Origin: Evernia prunastri
Lineage: Eukaryota; Ascomycota; Lecanoromycetes; Lecanorales; Parmeliaceae
NCBI GenBank assembly: GCA_003184365.1
Contig: NKYR01000001.1
Span: 1-64,000 of the forward strand
Length of the DNA: 64,000 bases
Direction of reading: 5' to 3'
Positions 44,824 to 56,309 of the stretch are shown here, piece by piece. Under the pieces are notes generated by a model. It was not told where the DNA came from, searched no databases, and was given only the letters and a program-made list of their open reading frames with translations. Within the stretch, counting starts at the first letter, position 1; the number at the start of each line of letters is the position of its first letter. The position numbers and the translations under genes were made by a program.

Positions 44824-47310
44824 CTACCCGTACGCAGGCCACGCCCCTGGGACTGCGTTGCCTTCTCCATCTCGACTGAGAAATCTGCCCAAAGGAGGAT
44901 ATCGCTCCGCTTCTGGAACATTTTGGCATTTCTGGACATAGTGCAAAAGTTGTTCCAAAGCACAGATGGCTCTGGGCTCGTCCTTCGGCTCTTCATCGCG
45001 ATAGCCTAGCGACCAATCCCCTTCGTCATAGAGTTCCAACCAAGACATCCGAATGCCTTTATCTTGGCAGTACAACATACAATTCCCAGTTAGTCCCGTT
45101 CCTAATCCGCAAGAGATCGTAAGCCCGATGTCCATCTTCGTTACTTGCATCCAGGTCTAATGTGGTGAGGTCTGCATCGCGCATCATCTCGCAAAGAGCA
45201 TGGACCCTGGCTCGGACCCTGACGGTACCAAGTTCATGAACGACAGCAAGGTGTAGAATGGTGCTGCCGGTGACGGTCTTGAGAATCCAGGCGTGCGCCA
45301 GCGCGAGTCAAACGCCTTGGGAGACATGGCATGAACAGCATACATTACGGCAGTCTTTCCCTCCTCGTCAGAAACTTCAATGTCGGCCCCGAATTCGATC
45401 AATTGTTTTAAACGCGGTGATGAGTCCTGCCAAGCCATCCGCATCAGTTCAGTCACCCCCTCTACACCATGCCATTTCGCGCGGTGGTTGAGGTTGATAC
45501 CATGTCTAAAGAGCAATTCATCGATTGCCAGAGACTCCGTGCTTGAATGAACAAACTCGCAAGGCCATGGTAGCCAGCCGTCATCTGGGCTGACCATGGG
45601 ACTGATAATCGCACCGTAATCTAGAAGTAGTTTTGTGATCATATAGCTTGGACTATTCCCTCTAAGTGTCCAGATGGGTGGATCCCCAATATTCGGATCC
45701 GCCCCTCGTTCAAGAAGTCTTCGAACATAGTCGAGTTTTCGATGGGTCGATGCATACCATAATGCACTTCGACCATTGCTGTCTAATGTGTTAACTGTGG
45801 CTGAACCGTGCAGCTCAAAGTCCAAAGAACCGCCATTTAGACCACACACGATCTGATGCAACGTGGAAAACCTTTGGCGCTCCATGCAGTACTCCCAGTC
45901 AAGCAAAGGGAAAAGTTCAATTAGCAGTGTGTTTTGGTAATCAGCATAATCACCAATTGGATTCAGTGGAGCGACAATAAGGCCATTCCAAATTCTCTCG
46001 GCCTGAAACAAACCAGATGATGGTTTGCAGTAGTCAGGAAGGGTGGAAAGACACATCAGAATTTCCCATATCGTGGATCCAGCAGCAATCTAGATACTTG
46101 AGGTCACTAATGATTCTCTTCCAAATTGAGACATATTTGTAGGTTTTCATACCGTGAGCAGAGTGTCTCCATATTCGTCGACATCATAGGGGGTACAATC
46201 CCCAGTGGTGATGGCAGTCTTCAAGTCTTCGACGCCGCCGAAGCGAATAGCCCTAAAAGCCTCGTTGCTTCGTTCTACCACTCGTGGAACTCTGAGTAGA
46301 AGTTCTGGACTGGGTGCCCATGTTGGAGCAAGCCATATGAGAACCATACGAGATGCCAACCATTTCGGCAAACAGTATTGCATATACACAAATGGCGCAG
46401 CCTGAGCTCTGCACAAATCAGTGTCGCACAGAAATTTTGGTATGGGACAAGCAGCTGTCTGGATAAAACCTTGGCCAAAAAGACTCGAGAGATTTCCAAG
46501 GGCGCCAAGTCGTCTATAAACATGGCACTTGCAGACGCAACTTGCGTCGCAAGGGCTGAATTGTTGGAGATTGCCAAATCTGCGTTCTGGGTGGGGTTTG
46601 GACACAGACAGACTCGGTCGGGGTACTTCGGTTTCTGTACGATTTGCTACAGTACTGTCTGCTTTAGGGGCTGGTTCGAGGCTTAGGTGCGGTAATTTAG
46701 CCAACGGGCCAGTCAAAGCTGCCCGAGCAGATGGAGACCCTCCCAGAAGCTGTTCTAGATGGGTGATAGCAGAAGTTATTTGATTACTGGACTGTCGATG
46801 TTCGTGAAGTAGCTGGTATGCGACGTGGGATATCAGATGCAAGTTTTGACTTTCGAGAAGACTCAGCAATGAATACAATGTCTCCACAAAGTCGCAGAAA
46901 ATCGGGTGCTGAGCATACCTGGTGTTGAGGCCGACAAGTGCCACTAGATTTCCTCTTACATCTCGCAGTTGTCTTCGCAGTCGCTTGATATCCTTGGAGC
47001 TACGTGTCCACTGCCAGCGGTCGGCTTTATTGCTGGTCCCCGCCTGCGTCAGTTTGTACTCGATGAGTGAGTCGAAATCTACCAGGACTCTTTTTGCCGT
47101 ATCAAGCAATATTTTCAATCCGGGGTCGGGATGCTCAGACGCGTCTTGTATCGCTTGTAGAACAAGCTCGAATTGAGACATCTCAGCGAGTAGGTCGTCC
47201 AACTCCCGTGGCGCTTCCTGTAATGCTTTGAGGCGATCAATCCCTTTTATGACCTTTCCAATAGCGCCAACAATCGCGATAGCACTTGCGCCCACAGAGA
47301 GCGGGTCCAT
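44824..47310 (-). CDS. STAND-type N-terminal domain plus ankyrin repeats, frame-broken
   Basis: Exon 1 (47310-46153) begins MDPLSVGASAIAIVGAIGKV, the signature N-terminus of fungal STAND/NLR-like proteins (PigL_N-type helical domain). It includes a cysteine motif (CDASCVCKCH) and the YMQYCLPKWLASRMVL segment seen in this group. Exon 2 (46089-44824) holds ankyrin repeats: NGRSALWYASTHRKLDYVRR, then LLERGADPN, EGKTAVMYAVHA and GSTILHLAVVHELG. It ends YPPLGRFL...VPGAWP, the usual tail. Between about 45300 and 45075 the best reading is in another frame, so two opposite one-base shifts interrupt exon 2. Relatives act in non-self recognition or innate-type responses. The role here is inferred from family only. 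Confidence 0.72.
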
Positions 47311-48064
47311 TGTGGTCGCGATGAAGGTTCGAATGCTAGGATAATAAGGCAGTAGCCCTAATATATATCTAACATTGCAGCTAAGAACGTGCTTCCTGTT
47401 CACAGACTAAACTTAGGAGAGAGAAAGAGGAAAAATGGGAACGCAGAAAATTTGAACTTCAACCACTTCAGCCCCACGCTAACACATGCACAACGAAAAC
47501 AGACTTGACCAATGATCAAAGACCTTGGTGTGGGCTGTCCACCGGAAAATTTGGGTACCGCCAATAAAGAAACGAGTATTGTGGCCTGAGGTGTCTTCGA
47601 ACCAGCGTCCAAGGACGGGATCTCGCTCCCTATGCTGTTACTACAACCACTGAGTGTTCAGTGGATAGAAAGTCACTAGGACGGAAGGGTTTCTGAATGC
47701 ATTACCGTCGAGATCCGTCAACGACGCAGGAGATATCTTGACATGATATTCGACTGCCAAATACTTACTGACCAACGATCCCATTTCCCGAATCCTCAAA
47801 GTCTTTATACATTCTACTTTCTACTACCCTTTATCAATTTGTCTTCCCTTGATTATATCTACCACCCTCCCCCCACGAACTCCACAAGCAAACCGTCCCC
47901 TACACTGCCCTAGCCTCCAGCTCCACCCTCCTACTCACCTACCGCCAGATCCGCCATTCTGAAAATATCGCACCGACCGCCTCCGCAAAAGAAGAAACCC
48001 ACGATACCCCCACACCGCAACTGCAAAATCCCCTGCCGCACCGCGCAACACCTGAGCCCTTCCA
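47311..48064. other. Spacer with a Pro/Thr-rich plus-strand frame
   Basis: Open plus-strand sequence from 47889 to 48068 encodes a leucine-containing segment and HSENIAPTASAKEE, without an initiator. It may belong to the broken gene that follows, or be chance. Nothing else seen. Confidence 0.3.
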
Positions 48065-48406
48065 ATGACACTGAGATCTAGCGTTGGAACCGTCCCTATA
48101 ACCAGACCCTGTCCGCGAAAATGGCGACGGTCCGATGTGGATTCCTAAGACTTTGTTGTTGGCGGAACAGATCCTTTGTCGGAATTTTACGGTGACGTCT
48201 ATGGCGGCCGGCTCAGACCGTACGAGACCGAGCGCGAGGACGAGAAGAGGGAAGAGTATAAGGGGGTTGATAGAGAGGGGAGTTGGGACGGGGCGTGGCA
48301 ATGTCGAGGGGGGATACGGACATGGAGGAATTTTCTTGAAGGTTTTCTGGTTGCCGGTGTTCCAACCTTAGGGATTAAGCCAGCGGGTTGGTTTGAGGAC
48401 GTTTAG
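48065..48406 (+). pseudogene. Possible gene remnant with nonsense codon
   Basis: From ATG 48065 one frame reads SSVGTVPITRPCPRKW and RRSDVDS to a TAA at 48146. In the same frame it continues DFVVGGTDPLSEFYGDVYGG, then GIRTWRNFLEGFLVAGVPT, and ends GWFEDV at 48404. Protein-like composition on both sides of the stop suggests one coding sequence interrupted by a single C-to-T change (CAA to TAA). The upstream part of the gene is unclear and the family is not recognised. Confidence 0.35.
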
Positions 48407-48646
48407 CGGGTGCTGTCGATCGAGATACTGTACTTAGGTTAACAGAGGAAAGTTTCCCTCATCATCGGAAGAGTGTTCAATTTCCTACTGGTCACAATGA
48501 TCCTTTTAGATATCACTCACAACCACAACCCGGGCCGCATGGGCGAGAAAAGTCCATTCCTGTTCTAGATCTCACTTTTCTAACCCTACTGCATCGACAA
48601 ATCCCAAAATCATTTCTCCCAAGCACCCCCCTTCATGCCCATGTCC

Positions 48647-49246
48647 CTACCCTCGCCCCCTCCTCTCACCCTCACCCCTACGCTCAACCCTCCCCTCCCT
48701 CCTATTCCTCTCCCTCTCCTCCTCATCCCGCAAGTTCACATCGCGCCCCCCCATATTAACCCGCTCGCCGAAGCCGCAGGGATCAACATAGATATACCCC
48801 GTCTCGCCTTGGTAGGCACTGTTATACACACGACGGTCCTTCAGGAAAGAAGGAATGAGTTCGGCGGAAGGGTTGGCGTGGTGGGGTAGTGCGAGCGCTT
48901 CGATGTTGGCTGCAAGTTCTTCGAGATGGTTCCCTGTGCTTGCGGCATGGTATGGACGTGTCAAGACTGGGGTTGTGGAAGAGGCCTCGTTGCTGTTTTC
49001 CGGAGCAAATATCTGAGATGGCGGCGTCTGAGCTTTGTCTAGCCCGCTTCCATCCTCAGCTGGAAGATCCGGAATGTGTTTCAATGTTTCGAGTAGCTCT
49101 GCCGGCGTTTGATTTGAGACCCAGAGGTTGACAGAGGGTGGCAATTGCGCTTCTCCGATGCGACGCAGTTCGGATTGGAAGTCGGCGTTCATCCGGGCTG
49201 AGAGCGGCTGGACGTTGCCATTGTGGTCGAGAATGCGGATGCTCAT
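48647..49246 (-). CDS. Hypothetical protein, single exon
   Basis: This frame of 199 residues starts MSIRILDHNGNVQPLSARMN. A middle region is rich in Pro/Ser/Glu. A conserved-looking block reads RVYNSAYQGETGYIYVDPCG. The tail is strongly charged (EEERERNRREGRVERRGEGE). There is no signal peptide and no membrane segment. A leader with pyrimidine-rich sequence lies upstream. I do not recognise the family; the uninterrupted frame and ordered block make it a likely real gene. Confidence 0.6.
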   Translation of the reverse strand: MSIRILDHNGNVQPLSARMNADFQSELRRIGEAQLPPSVNLWVSNQTPAELLETLKHIPDLPAEDGSGLDKAQTPPSQIFAPENSNEASSTTPVLTRPYHAASTGNHLEELAANIEALALPHHANPSAELIPSFLKDRRVYNSAYQGETGYIYVDPCGFGERVNMGGRDVNLRDEEERERNRREGRVERRGEGERRGRG

Positions 49247-50142
49247 GGTGATTGAAGTTTGAGATAGGTGGTCAAAGGGATTTTTGTGAGAGACGAGACG
49301 TAAGGGATTATTCTTGGCTTGGTAGAGATGATTTGAAAGAGATGAACCTTCGTGAGGGTTTGAAGATATAGATAGTTATGGGAATAAAGGAAGTACAAAC
49401 AAGGATCGATGGTGGCAGGATGGAAAGGACTAGACATGTCCACGTGTGTACCAAGCAGCAAATATGCAAGGTGAGGTTTGTTGATGCAGGAGACGTGGCA
49501 CTCTGCATTATTGGCGCCAATCCTTGTTCTGTTCGTAATTCGATCTGATTCCTCAATGTGATTTCAAACAACAGCATATCATGCAAAGACTCTCCACCGC
49601 GTTCTTGAAACGAGATCTCTGGGTACTTACTTCCTCAGATACCCTGAATGACCCTTTCATTTTCTTGGATAGTAGTAAATCCTCTCTTCTCGTTTCCACA
49701 CCCACTGCAGCAGGTATTCATGTACGTGGAAATTGCAACAACCCCGGCGCTGATCAAGACAGTATTGTCTTCGTCATCGCTCTCGGCCTCTCCGAATGGT
49801 AAAAAAAAGAAAAAAAGTGTTTGCCTGGAAGAGACGTGAGGGCGTCAGGGATGATGGCCACTCGGACGCCTCTCCCTCATCGGAAACACTGGTCGATGCA
49901 GAGCATGTGCACCCTTTCTGATAAGGCTTTACACTTCTTTCTAAACAATTGGAAGAGTAGTCAAGCTTCGCAGCTAGGAGATTCTGAACATGAACAAATG
50001 AGTTCCAGGACATCGTATGTATCATACAAACACCAATGAAGGTCAAAATGGTAACAAACATATTGTTTTAGAGAAGCATATTGATCTAGAAGATCGCGCT
50101 AGTATATGCACATTCTCGTACTGAACGACACGAGTCCCTATA
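49247..50142. other. Spacer, nothing recognised
   Basis: Promoter side of the hypothetical gene and 3' region of the CorA-like gene. Short ORFs overlap without motif support. An A/G-rich run lies at 49800-49818. Confidence 0.35.
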
Positions 50143-51907
50143 CTAATCATCAAAATCGAAAAAATTGTAGTCGTCAAGAAATCCAAAAAATACGGCTACC
50201 CGGACGGCTACCGGCATGGCCTTACTGCGTCTTGGTTTTTTTGGTCTGTGCACAGAAAAGATGTCTAGATACCTTTCCATCAGCTCGTCCATTTTGCGTT
50301 TCCATTCGGCGATGCTATTGTACTGTTCAAGACAGAACCACGTAAACCCGGTCACAAGCAACGACACGAATGCAGTCACGAGGAAAGCCCCGACAGTTCG
50401 GCCGCTTTGATTTAGTTGTTGAAGGTTTATTCCGAATATAGAAGTTGCAAGATTGAGAGGCACATAAACAAAAGCCAGAATTGTGACTAAAAGCCTTTAG
50501 CATGTGATGTTATAGTTATTATTGGTTTCTTACATATCTTGACTATACGTTAATTAGCTCACAATGTCAGAACTTGTAATTGAAATACATACCTCGTTTT
50601 GCTTCATTCATCTGCTGAGTTGACAGCTCGATGAACTTCCTTGACTCCAAAATGGACAGGTTGCCGATCTGAAGTTGCATGTAATCCCGAGCCTCCACCT
50701 CTTTAGCACGCGCCTCAATAATAGCCCCTTCAATCTCTTTCTCTTGGCTTAGCCAGATCTTGCATGTTAGCAAATTCTCCCCATCTTGCGACCGCACATA
50801 TTGAGAGAAATGGTCCCTGCTCTCCTCGAGACTTTCGACATTCCTGCGCAACCAAAAGCGCTGTCTGTCGAGGCTCTTATAATTTTCTTGTTTCTTCGTA
50901 TGAGAATTGTGTTTAGGTTTCTCGATATCAAGCTGTACCAGGAGAAGTTTTGATAGCACGGTCCCACATTGCACACGTAGACGCAGAACTTGTAAATGTA
51001 GCAGGGGCAGCATTGCGGTCAATAGCAGAGCACCATACTCAGCGCTAAAAGCATGATCTTTCAGACGCTGCTCGGTGAGCAGTTTAAGATACTGGTTCGC
51101 TGACGTAGATACTAGGTTATTCGGTGAAGGGTCGTCAGTAGCCGTAGCCGGGCGACGGAATGATATACTTTCGCCGAGACTATGTTCCAAGGCTTCTTGG
51201 ACTTCTTGAGTATAAGTATGATACCATGGGTAGGGATATTTATTAGGGTCGGCCCTTAGACCAAATTTTCCTGCAACGAGTAGAACAGGTGGAGTATCTG
51301 CGTCTGATCGATAGTTTCGTGCTATAGTAGCAACACTATTGCCGATCTTGACAAACTCCAAGTCATAGGCTCCCAATGCTCCGAAATAAGGTGTCGTAAA
51401 TGAAAACAGAATCTCAAAGAAAGAAGGATCGATCCTTAAGCCTAAACCAAGGCTGTCCATCACGCCCGAGTGAGGAGGAATGCCCCACGGGATCGACCAT
51501 AAGACTATTCTTGCCGGGACATCTTCTGGCGGCGACCGCAAGTGTTGAAGTATTTGTGTGCTCAGTGTATCATCACTGTCCACATTGCACCTATGATAAC
51601 CTTGGGATGTTCTGCTCGGATTGTAACCATCACTTGGCACCTTCAAGCTCATCGACGTGCTCCCATCTTTCAGTAAGTCAAAAATGAAGACTTCGCCCAA
51701 GTGGGGGTCCCATTCGCGCCCCAAATTATATAGGTATGTCCGTAGTTCCTTGTACTGCGGGCCCGTCTCCAGAAACGACTTGTAAGTCGAGAAACCCGTC
51801 TCAGCCTCGACGTCTTTCCAGCACTGGGCCCGCCGGTCCTTATCGTCTCCAGTACTCGGACAAGGAGCGGATAACTGCATCTCGTATGACTCCGACGAAT
51901 AACTCAT
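50143..51907 (-). CDS. CorA-like Mg2+ transporter family protein with 9-nt microexon
   Basis: Exons 51907-50593, 50542-50534 (9 nt) and 50486-50143 splice in phase to 555 residues. The long N-terminal part is soluble and helical. The microexon supplies the link EAKR-VKI-FTILAFVYVP, leading into transmembrane helix 1 (LNLATSIFGINL, with FGIN where classical CorA has GMN) and helix 2 (VGAFLVTAFVSLLVTGFTWF). A charged cytosolic tail follows. This is the two-helix CorA layout. Many fungal CorA-like proteins have degenerate selectivity motifs, so ion transport is not certain. An in-frame ATG 24 codons upstream (51979) is an alternative start. The two introns are 50 and 47 nt. Confidence 0.8.
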
Positions 51908-52478
51908 TTTTAGATTCACACAAGACGAGACATTCTCACAGGAATGAAGCGCAGATAGATGGTGGTCTGGTGAAATCATCGCGGGGCGTCAGCACTGCGA
52001 TGTGCTAGTGCCGGATTCACTAGCTTCGATTGTGGTACAACAATCGACAAGGCCAAACATCTTCGCCAACACAAGGTATCGAAATGAACTTGTGACAGTT
52101 ACTAAGTATTATAGGGGTTTTCTCTCAAATGACTTGGACCTTGCAGCTCATACCAATGGAATTCCCCTCTGCGTCGATTGCAATAACAATCGATCATGGA
52201 CCACACACGTAGCACTTTGATACAAAATCTGATCGGCGGACGGAAACGTCTCTCTTATTTCACTACTCGGACGTGCCCAAGGGTTTTGAGAGCTCGCTTG
52301 CGCATTGAGCGTATTCTGCATTTCTCGGTATTGGAGATCCGACGCATCGTCGTATGGTTTTCGTACTGTAGCATAAGAACTTCATCTTCTCACAAATCGG
52401 CAAAGGGGGGGGATAGATCCGGTGTGCCCATGTCTTAGCACTCGTGCGCATTTAGCACCTCGGGCCGTTGATTGGGGA
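51908..52478. other. Spacer left of the inverted-repeat element
   Basis: Promoter of the CorA-like gene, then unassigned sequence. No gene supported. Confidence 0.35.
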
Positions 52479-53153
52479 CGGGCAAATTACCGGATCATAC
52501 CCCAAAAGGTTGGATCCTTACTAGTTCATACCCCCCATTACATTTTTCATACCCTCATCAAAGCGAAGGGTATGATTTGGTAAGAAGTGATGCTGCGGGG
52601 GTATGATTTGGTAATTTTTCATTTCGCATCAATTTCTTGGGGGATTGTTCTTCGGGGACTGCCCTTCTAGTTACTTGATAGATTGAAAATGAAGAGAACA
52701 AGAAAAGAAAAAAAGAAAAAAAGAAAAAAACACTTTATGATGTTTTTTTCTCGTTTTTTTCTTCTCCTTATTGAGTATCTCGAAGAATACTGTTGTATTT
52801 TATCGCATATATTTCAGACAGACACATTGACCCCGCAAGTCAGGGGCTCGGTTTCATACCATACGAGCCTTCCTAGCATAAATACGCGCTCTGCCATAGA
52901 TTCAATCCATCCTTCTTACACATCAGTATCCTTCCTAAAGATTCAAAATCGCTAGGTGTTGCAATATATTTCCCGAAGAATATCCATCCCTCAAAGAACA
53001 CCCCCCGAAGAGTGCTTTGATATATCTTTTCATACCTCAGCAGTACCTATCACTTCTTGCCGAATCATATCCTCAGGGGCATGAAATGGTAATTTAGGGG
53101 TATGAAATTTGTAAGGATGTAATCTTCTGAGATATGATTGAGTAATTTGCCCG
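52479..53153. mobile_element. Non-autonomous inverted-repeat (MITE-like) element
   Basis: The two ends are inverted copies starting CGGGCAAATTAC. The similarity continues inward for about 180-190 bp with substitutions, including TTCATACCCC and GGCAAGAAGTGAT/GGTAAGAAGTGAT blocks. The left arm contains two direct copies of GGTATGATTTGGTAA (near 52569 and 52600). The centre is A/G- and T-rich with no ORF. The flanks carry an imperfect 9-bp direct repeat, GATTGGGGA at 52470 and GATTAGGGA at 53155, which may be an aged target duplication. There is no transposase, so it would depend on one elsewhere. The superfamily is not assigned. Confidence 0.75.
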
Positions 53154-53559
53154 AGATTAGGGACCCTAAGCGCTCTGAGCTGCGCTAAAAGGTTGCCAAG
53201 GCCCGAATCTAGCCACCCCGGAACTTCAACTCCATTACCTACAAGTGACAACCCCCCTCAACAGATCCTCAGTGTCAAAGGTCGAAGCCAGAGAAAGAGA
53301 GGGAGTCATCATCGCTTGTAACTCTCGAACTCGTGAATATCGATCTTCTTATTTAGAGAAGAGAACCGAGCGATCTTCCACCTAAGATCATTGGGCAGAC
53401 GCACCCTTTCGCCGTCGTCGGTGCCCAAATCCCATGAAAACAAATAGCGGCTTCGCTGGAAGGCGGACCGTAGAGAGCCGCCACCCTCAAAATTCTCCTA
53501 GAATATAACTCGGACCATAACTCCACTCCCAACTCCACGCTTTTGTCACGAAAAATTCT
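53154..53559. other. Spacer between element and transporter gene
   Basis: 3' region of the OST-alpha-type gene. No motif found. Confidence 0.35.
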
Positions 53560-54841
53560 TCAAGTCATCTCAACCGAATCGCTTTCCAAATCCTCCTCCT
53601 TCCCCCCCTCCTTCCCCCCACCCCTCGCCCCGCCCCCGCAGCAAAACGCTATCCGACACATATCCCAAACACCCCTCAAGATATCCCTCACATCCAACAC
53701 ATCCACCAACGCACCGCCCAAACCCCTCGTCCTCGGCAGCGTAGCTGACAGCTCCAAATACCGTTCGGCCGAAAAACTCCACAAGAAGATAACCGAGACG
53801 GCGAACATCTCGACGCAAGTCATGAACCCGGGCGTGCCGACGGCGAAGTCGAGGATGGAGACGTACCGCGTGCGGCGGAACCACTGGTACTGGGCGAAGA
53901 GCTGGAAGACGGGGGCCTGGGTGAGGGTGATGCCGACGATGCCCTTGAAGGAGAGGAGCTTGTAGACGACGTTGTGGGGTTTGAGTTCGGACGCCATGCG
54001 CCGGGCGAACCAGACGATGCCGAGGACGCAGATGGACGTGGCGACGGATTCGATGACGCTGAGGGCGGTGGCGGATCGCGAGAGTTTGTATTTGAGCGGG
54101 CAGAGGACGGAGCCGAGGGTCCAGACTGCGACGTTCAGGGCTAGTTTGGCGGGGAGGATTTGGAAGACCATGACCCAGATCATCTTTACTGAGAGTCAAC
54201 CTGGGCGGTCAGAAAGGTCGTGGTGCCCTGTGACTTACCTTAAACCATCGCAAGCTTCCCCTGTCGTGCTTGGGTTTGTTTTTTAGGACCCCGTACCGTT
54301 CAAGATTCATGAAGAACTCATTCCTGTCCGTTTCATGCGGCGCGACATAAAGCACAAGGAGGTAGAACATCGCAACGAGAGCGAAGCATTCATACAGCTC
54401 GGGGAACGGGTCCAAGATCCACGAAGCGTCATAGAACCAGACGGAAAACAGACTAAAGATGCCCGATATGGGGGCAAAGATGATTATCCGGACGAGCCTG
54501 TGGAGCGCACGATATATCAGCCAGGATGGCTTAGAAGTTTTTAAATGTATGCAACTCACTGTTTCTGCTCCTTTGGCTTCACCCAGTTGGAAAGATGGAC
54601 GCTCGCTAGCGAGACGGCGAAAATGAGACATAGCGTGGTGGCCACAGCAGAGATGATGAGAATGATTTGATGGTATGTATATCCGCTTGCGTAGGGATCG
54701 GTCTTATCTGGTCTTCCCATTAACAATAAAGTCACTGTCACATTCCAAGCGGGACGTACTGAAGAAAGGTGATAATGTGCAAGTGTCTTCGGCAAGGTCA
54801 ACTGTCTGCGTGACGTTTATGCCAGTAAAGTTCAAAGACAT
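53560..54841 (-). CDS. OST-alpha/TMEM184 (DUF300) family membrane protein
   Basis: Exons 54841-54760, 54707-54560, 54497-54239 and 54183-53560 splice in phase to 370 residues with about seven hydrophobic segments. Examples are HQIILIISAVATTLCLIFAV, RIIIFAPISGIFSLFSVWF, YECFALVAMFYLLVLYVAP and MIWVMVFQILPAKLALNVAV. Motifs typical of the family are the PKEQKQLVRI loop entering helix 2 and the 'F..ASWILDPFPELYECFAL' region. Organic solute transporter alpha relatives in fungi are membrane proteins of uncertain substrate, sometimes linked to vacuolar or membrane-stress functions. The Gly/Glu-rich C-terminus (GGARGGGKEGGKEEDLE) is cytosolic by prediction. The gene is minus-strand and faces the PAP2 gene tail-to-head. 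Confidence 0.85.
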
Positions 54842-56309
54842 TATCGCATACGATGCAGCGACAGATATGCGACGAGAAGATGCTCTAGTACAACTCAAGC
54901 ATACTCAGCTTTCCCTAAGAAAGCAGGAAAGCAGAAATGAAAGCGGGAAAAGTAGAAAGTGGCATGGGCATGTACCCCTTTTAAAGGTCCGTGATCTCGC
55001 GGCCCCCTGTCAATGAGATCTGTTCAGAAGCGAGTCAAGTTGCTCTCCTTCTGTCTTCGCCGCAAACCTTGGAAGAATAAAATATATTTAGGGATACATG
55101 CCTACGAAGCTCCATCTGGTATCTGGGGCTGAGTCAGGGTAAAGTATCAATGCTTAAGAATCAGCAGTACGAGCTAGCCTAGCCATGACAGTTTTGGTGA
55201 AGGGTTGTTTCAGGGGCGCGAATCCTCCGAGGCTAAAAAAGGGTTGCACGGCCCGGACAGTTATGAGCTCCGTTGAAGGATGCGTATTATCAATTGAGGC
55301 ATCCCTGAGTCGTTCTCGTACACATCTCGAAATTCGTTGCTCCCTGGTCGGGCTTCGGATAATCTATGACCGAGCTTAGTAAGTAATACATGAAGTGCAC
55401 CTGTTGCGCGCGTTAATTTAAATGAAGCGCACGTATGACTATAAATTCCCTGGGTTGGAATCTATAGAGCAAAACGATGCGATCCTCTCACTACAAGATT
55501 GAGCATAATCGACGATGGTTGTGCACATCTAAAGTCGAGCTGAAATTGCTCCGATGTGTGACTTGTGATTGCGGTCAAGCATTCGACCGGCGGGGAAAAA
55601 GGTTCAACGAGAGTCCGATAAGCTGACGAGTATGTAGTACAATCGACTTGAGAGTCTATCAACAGTGCATGGATGACGACTGCATCTCGCAGAAAGAGCG
55701 AAAGTGTCTGTGAAGATCCCCACTTAGCGCATCCTTCGTCAGCCCACAGCCAAGGCTGCGCCTCTTAGCGGACGAATCTCCACTGCACTTTGCCTGCAGA
55801 CTCCTTCAATCCCACCGGCTACGCCAAACAAATCTTACAAATCTTTTTTCTCGTACCCCTTCGCGCTTTCGTATATGGGATCCCGTAGTCCTACACTGCC
55901 ATGCATGTCAGAAAGGCTGCCAGAGGCGTGGACGCAGAGTCATCCGGCTCTGTTTCCGTGTTCCGGATCCCGCCCCTTTGAGAGGCTTGGATAGTCGAGA
56001 AACACACTATGAAACATTCTTGTTACGGCTATCGTGACTGCGCAACCTCTGTATAGGATTTGAAAATGACCCAGGTTTCGGGAAAGTCCCTTCCGAGCAG
56101 GAACCGTCTTGCAGAGACCCGTGTTTCTGACTGATGTCATGGCCACGTCAAGAGGAATGTTAATGTCGAGAGCCATGGCGACCCAGTGCCTTCTTTCCAA
56201 AACCCTACTGGATGCTGGCGCTCTTACCGGCGAGAAGGGGGCTTTCTTCGACGGTATCAGACTCTTCAACTTTGAGTCTTGGTGGATTAAGTTCGTTCGA
56301 CTTTCGAGA
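54842..56309. other. 1.5-kb spacer, nothing recognised
   Basis: It includes the promoter of the OST-alpha-type gene and the 3' region of the PAP2 gene. ORFs are below 70 codons and unsupported. Confidence 0.4.

Noticed and set aside
53560..54199. Overlapping minus-strand Arg/Pro-rich ORF of 209 codons
   Set aside because: Alternative frame of the GC-rich last exon of the OST-alpha-type gene, which alone carries membrane helices and splices in phase.
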